64,000 nucleotides of DNA, from positions 108,906 through 172,905 of the forward strand of contig DXWI01000002.1 of the NCBI GenBank assembly GCA_019416935.1, given 5' to 3'. The notes beneath the pieces were generated by a model, which was not told where the DNA came from, made no database searches, and saw only the letters and a list, made by a program, of their open reading frames with translations. Of the stretch, positions 60,651-64,000 are shown piece by piece. Within the stretch, counting starts at the first letter, position 1. Every line of letters begins with the position of its first letter. Origin of the DNA: Clostridiales bacterium (GTDB taxonomy: Bacteria; Bacillota; Clostridia; Christensenellales; CAG-138). Both the position numbers and the translations under genes were made by a program.

Positions 60651-62313
60651 TCTGGGACCGATTGACTGGTCGCAGGAGCATCCGCATACGACGGCAACGA
60701 CACAAATGCTGGAAAGCCACGACCTTGGAGAACTGGACGATATTGATTTTGACAATCCGGCCGCAAAACAGGCGGTATTTGATTCCATCAAGTACTGGTT
60801 TGACTACACCGGGGCGGACGCAGCGCGCGTTGATGCAGCGAAGTGCATGAAATCATCCGATATTCATGCATTGCAGGAATACATCGGCGTTCCTACATTT
60901 GGTGAAAACTTTGATATGTGCGTGGATTTTGTGGCCGGTTGGGTCGGTGACAGCGGCGAGGTCGGCATGCTGGACTTTCCGCTGTTCCAGGCCATTGTCA
61001 ACGGCTTTGCCTATGGCAACAGCTTCAGTGATACAAGTGGCCTCTCGCTTAAGAGCGTATTGGATCAGGACTATCTCTATGGCGATCACGCAAATGAAAT
61101 GGTTGTTTTCCTCGACAACCATGACCGCAACCGCTTTCTAACTGAGGCCGGTGGCAGCGTTGCCCGGCTACAAAACGCTTTAACATTCCTGTTCACCGTG
61201 CGCGGTGTTCCATGCGTTTTTCAGGGCACGGAGCAAAACCGGGGCAACATCTATGACGATCTGATGGTTGGCATGGCCGATACATGGAACCGGTGGTGCA
61301 TGGTTCAGAAGGATGCGAGCGGTAATGTCCTGAACAATTACTTCAACACCGGCACCAATACCTATCAGCTCATTGCAGATTTGAGTGAGTTGAAAGATAA
61401 CTATCCTGCCCTGAGCTATGGAACTCAGCGGGAAATGTGGGCCGAGCCAAACATCTACGCTTTTTCAAGACGTATAGACACCGGGATCAATGCAGGCGAT
61501 GAAATCATCTGCGCGTTTAATAATTCCAATGTGCAGCGAAGAGCGCTTGTTCCATTGCGTGCAGAAAGTTCCATTTCGGCTGGAACCATACTGGAAAATG
61601 TGTTTGACTCTACCGATCGTATTACTGTATCCAGCAGCAAAAAAATTGCGTTTGAAATCGCTCCGAATTCCAATAAGATATACAAGGTCAGTGCAGACCA
61701 GTCATCGGCAGCGCTGGTCCCTGTAACGTTTACGGTGCATAACGCGACCACGGCATTGGGCCAGAACATCTATATTTCCGGCAATCATGAAGCACTGGGC
61801 TCCTGGAATACGGGCAATGCAGTCGGCCCTGCATCCTGCCCCACATATCCCTCCTGGAGCGTAACCGTAAACCTTCCCGTTGGTCAAACCATCCAGTTCA
61901 AGGCGATCAAGCGCGATGTCGGCGATGTGGTATGGGAAACCGTGGAAAATCGCTCCTACACAGTGCCGCCAGGCAGCGGTTCTATCGCCTTTGAATGGTC
62001 AACGGCAGGGGAAACAAGGCTCATTCCCGTTCAGTTTACTGTGAACAGCGCTGAAACCAATTGGGGGGAAAGTATATATATTGCGGGCAACACAGCCGAA
62101 CTTGGGAACTGGAGCACGGCGCTTGCCGCCGGCCCTGCGCTATGCCCAAACTATCCGACATGGACCGCCTATATTGATGTGCCAGCTGGAGCAGCGATCG
62201 AATGGAAAGCAATTAAAAAAGGCGGCGCTTCTCCCGTCTGGCAGTCGGGAAGCAACAACAGTTATACCGTTCCTGTCAGCGGCGTCGGCAGTACAAGTTG
62301 TACATGGTCATAA
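60650..62313 (+). pseudogene. Alpha-amylase (GH13) lacking its 5' half, with two CBM20 domains
   Basis: The open frame reads in from the junction (IDWSQEHPHTTATTQMLESH) and holds the late GH13 motifs: catalytic Asp in GADAARVDAAKCM, Glu in PTFGENFDMC, and VVFLDNHDRNRF. Two tandem CBM20 starch-binding modules follow (VPVTFTVHNATTALGQNIYI, IPVQFTVNSAETNWGESIYI), each with YISGN or YIAGN and FKAI/WKAI. Signal peptide and first barrel strands are gone, so it should not be active. The cut is at the integrase fragment, pointing to a deletion that joined the two. Confidence 0.85.
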
Positions 62314-62332
62314 GGATATTCGTTAAGCTGAG

Positions 62333-62363
62333 AAGGCGGGCCTAAATCAAGCCCGCCTTTTTA
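62333..62363 (+). terminator. Terminator of the amylase gene
   Basis: AAGGCGGGC and GCCCGCCTT form a 9-bp stem followed by TTT, 20 bases after the stop. Confidence 0.8.
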
Positions 62364-62469
62364 CATAGTTGGTTCGAGAATCAACGCGCTGCGCAATTAA
62401 CTACTGCAATATTATAAGGAAAAATAGATTTTGGCTTGTGCAAACAGCTACATGAATTGCCATAGCAAT

Positions 62470-62581
62470 GTTACGCAGTAGAGGGCAAAAAAGCCTTGAT
62501 TTAGGCGGCTTACAGATACGAAAACATCAAGGGTAAGGGATTTATACCTTTTCTCTCAAAAATGAGGTTCTACTGCGTAAC
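62470..62581. repeat. 13-bp inverted repeat pair
   Basis: GTTACGCAGTAGA (62470-62482) and its exact complement TCTACTGCGTAAC (62569-62581) bound a 112-base AT-rich segment without a gene. Confidence 0.5.
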
Positions 62582-62646
62582 AATTCGGAGATAGAAAAAC
62601 AGAGGGCCGATCACTTTTGAAAGTGGTAAACTCTCAATCCCGTTTG

Positions 62647-62989
62647 TCAGCCGTTAGTGATAATTTGTTGTAAATACTTCCTTATCACTGTAAGACTAAG
62701 GATGTCCCGTTTTTCTTTCGTCAGGCTTAAAAGTGCCTCACCCAAAGCATTGTTTTGAATCAGAATTTCATAGTCCCCAATGATGAAGCGGCTGCAATCC
62801 GACGGATGGATGTCGGTGGCATACGGTCGCTTTTGCTCCTGCAGTGTCATTTCGCAAAAGAGTATTTCTCGGCTGCTGCGTTCTGCCAACGCCTTTTTCT
62901 GCTTTTTTCGCTTCGCCTCTGAGCACCGGTTTTGTAAAACCGTCAAACTGGTGCTGTATGGCTTTTCGATCGAAAGAAGAAAGCTCCAA
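62647..62989 (-). pseudogene. Frameshifted and truncated ICE sigma-like gene
   Basis: A TTG start with GGAGG upstream opens LELSSFDRKAIQHQFDGFTK followed by PVLRGEAKKAEKG; the family continues in a second frame as KALAERSSREILFCEMTLQE and DYEILIQNNALGEALLSLTK, ending EKRDIL and then unrelated residues. This is the sigma-like gene of Tn916/Tn1549-type elements with a frameshift in an A-rich run near 62890 and a lost region 4. A remnant of another mobile element. Confidence 0.65.
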
Positions 62990-63284
62990 GAAAACTCACC
63001 TCCTTCCATGCCCACACAGAAGTGGTGCTTTTCCTCTTTCGTTTTCTATCTCCCTCGAAAACAGTGGATTTGGCAAATTAGAACAAAGATATCCTCGAAA
63101 AATAAAATGCCTGCAAAGAACAAATCTATGCAGGCGTATTAGGTGTATTGTAGAGAATAGGAATAACCGAAATCCCAAGGTTCGATAGCTGCGGCCAGCC
63201 CCATTCATATGGTTCTCGCACACGATTCGCACAGGAAAACCGGCCGGCGTTGACAACGGCAAGCCGCGCCGGCATAGGATGGAT

Positions 63285-63655
63285 TCACGGAAGCGCAGCC
63301 TCCTGCCTGAGGGCGATTCGGCTGCCATCCACGGCGTTCATGGCGAGAATGACAGGGCTGGTGGCATAGCCCTTCTGCGCGGCCTGCTTCTCCATTTCCG
63401 TCGTATACAGGAAAAACCATGCCGGCGTCAGCAGAAAGCTTCCAGGCTCGTCCCGTTCCTGCACGCAGGCATAGGAGAGCAGGATACGCTTCACCAGCCC
63501 CTTTCGCGTTGCATTTAGCTCGCCGTTTGAAGCGGGGCGTTCGTCCGACCAGCGCAGCCCGTTTTTCAGCATCTGCAAAAAATGCTGCCGCACCTGTCGG
63601 CCGCCGCATCGATCGTCACCATGAAGTTGGGCATTTCCAGCACCTCGTCAAAAAT
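63285..63655 (-). pseudogene. C-terminal fragment resembling the DUF6034 lipoproteins
   Basis: The last frame contains GSFLLTPAWFFLYTTEMEKQ and PVILAMNAVDGSRIALRQ, which parallels GLLVPAWVFYG and VLFAINAIDGSIIDL of lipoprotein D. Upstream, ITIFDEVLEMPNFMVTIDAA, which may correspond to SFPEIMDVFEKMVRIQ, is in another frame, so there is a frameshift near 63595. No start or signal peptide is present. Relation to the ICE proteins is probable but distant. Confidence 0.45.
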
Positions 63656-63709
63656 CGTTATCAGCGAATCTCTCTGCAAATACCTGATTGCTTTTCGGGC
63701 ATTGTTGTT

Positions 63710-63919
63710 CTATTCTAACGGAAGTATGATTACCTGAACGATCGCCGTATCGCAAACTTTTTGTGTGCTGCCATCATGCTCCACCAACGATAATTTTGAC
63801 AGCAGAGCATTTTCCGCTGTTGCATTTGCTTTCCGAAACGCTGCATGCGGCAACGCCAAGTACGCAAACACGATGCTGGACACCGTACCGATGATCCCGA
63901 TCACATATCCCCAGTCCAT
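63710..63919 (-). CDS. Small phage-type membrane protein, possibly decayed
   Basis: MDWGYVIGIIGTVSSIVFAY is a membrane helix of a kind often seen in phage small proteins; the rest (KANATAENALLSKLSLVEHD) is not recognised and may be a fused remnant. AGGAGG lies six bases before the ATG at 63919. Confidence 0.45.
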   Translation of the reverse strand: MDWGYVIGIIGTVSSIVFAYLALPHAAFRKANATAENALLSKLSLVEHDGSTQKVCDTAIVQVIILPLE

Positions 63920-63929
63920 TGCCATCCTC

Positions 63930-64000
63930 CTACTGCAACAGGCTACAACGCCCGAAGTACTTCCAATACCCGGTGCTCTTGTCGATCGGCTCTTTGACGA
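63930..64000 (-). CDS. C-terminus of an unidentified protein, cut by window
   Basis: The frame reads VKEPIDKSTGYWKYFGRCSL and ends at a TAG overlapping the ribosome binding site of the next gene. Too short to assign; phage origin is possible from its neighbour. Confidence 0.35.
   Translation of the reverse strand, partial: VKEPIDKSTGYWKYFGRCSLLQ

Larger units (their letters stand above)
62314..62646. other. Gene-free stretch after the amylase remnant
   Basis: It holds the amylase terminator and a pair of 13-bp inverted repeats (62470-62581). No gene is supported. Confidence 0.4.

Noticed and set aside
60706..62313. Functional alpha-amylase starting at the ATG at 60706
   Set aside because: The frame is open upstream to the junction, the first half of the barrel and the signal peptide are missing.
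1..64000. CRISPR array
   Set aside because: No regularly spaced repeats were seen anywhere; the only short repeats are coding (3166-3300) or arm-type sites.
1..64000. Insertion sequences or ribosomal RNA genes
   Set aside because: No transposase apart from the recombinase genes described, and no rRNA-like sequence.

Overview
The window looks like part of a Clostridia-type Firmicutes chromosome (strong AGGAGG-type ribosome binding sites, Tn1549/CTn-like conjugation genes, a Clostridia-style small protein ending in PVQDADDL). The left flank (1-5700) and parts of the right flank look GC-rich chromosome. The middle, about 6052-59914, has lower GC and is a complete integrative and conjugative element (ICE) of about 53.9 kb. 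The genus cannot be fixed from the sequence alone.

Left flank: a molybdenum-hydroxylase FAD-subunit gene cut by the window edge, two MocA/MobA-like nucleotidyltransferase genes (one fused to a ModE-like DNA-binding domain), a hypothetical gene, two tiny translationally coupled genes (one Gln/Asn-rich), a MurC-like ligase and an alpha/beta hydrolase.

Integration site: a consensus promoter (5714-5743) is followed by three consecutive 5' halves of tRNA-Arg(CCU), each broken just after its anticodon loop, and then an intact tRNA-Arg(CCU) at 6103-6178. The 3' half that pairs perfectly with the third 5' half lies 53.9 kb away at 59902-59949. The simplest reading is that the ICE integrated into the anticodon loop of a tRNA gene, split it permanently, and brought a complete replacement tRNA placed within about 50 bp of its left end, downstream of the same promoter. 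The split tRNA was itself followed by a terminator, arm-type repeats and a related integrase (now a fragment at 60159-60650), so it was probably the replacement tRNA of an older element. The two earlier 5' halves suggest still older rounds: a nested series of elements.

ICE, from left end to right: integrase and excisionase; a sigma-like regulator and an XRE repressor; an IreB-like protein; an ABC exporter with a CARDB-like surface protein; three consecutive modules of OmpR-family response regulator, histidine kinase and DUF6034-like lipoprotein (four lipoproteins in all); sortase; NlpC/P60 cell-wall hydrolase; sigma/anti-sigma pair; type IV secretion genes (VirB4, PrgI, TrbL/VirB6-like, Maff2/VirB2-like, VirD4); ArdC-like protein, PcfB, Fic protein, relaxase, MobC, candidate oriT, PcfM, TOPRIM primase, a roughly 2440-residue methylase/helicase with a complete TnpV gene in another frame of its linker, accessory genes, a SpaA-type adhesin, a CAP-domain lipoprotein, ParB and ParA. 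Almost everything is on the minus strand, reading toward attL.

Right flank: the integrase fragment is joined directly to an alpha-amylase gene that has lost its 5' half but keeps two CBM20 starch-binding domains. Beyond it are decayed pieces: a frameshifted ICE-type sigma gene, a C-terminal fragment resembling the DUF6034 lipoproteins, and phage-like scraps at the window edge.
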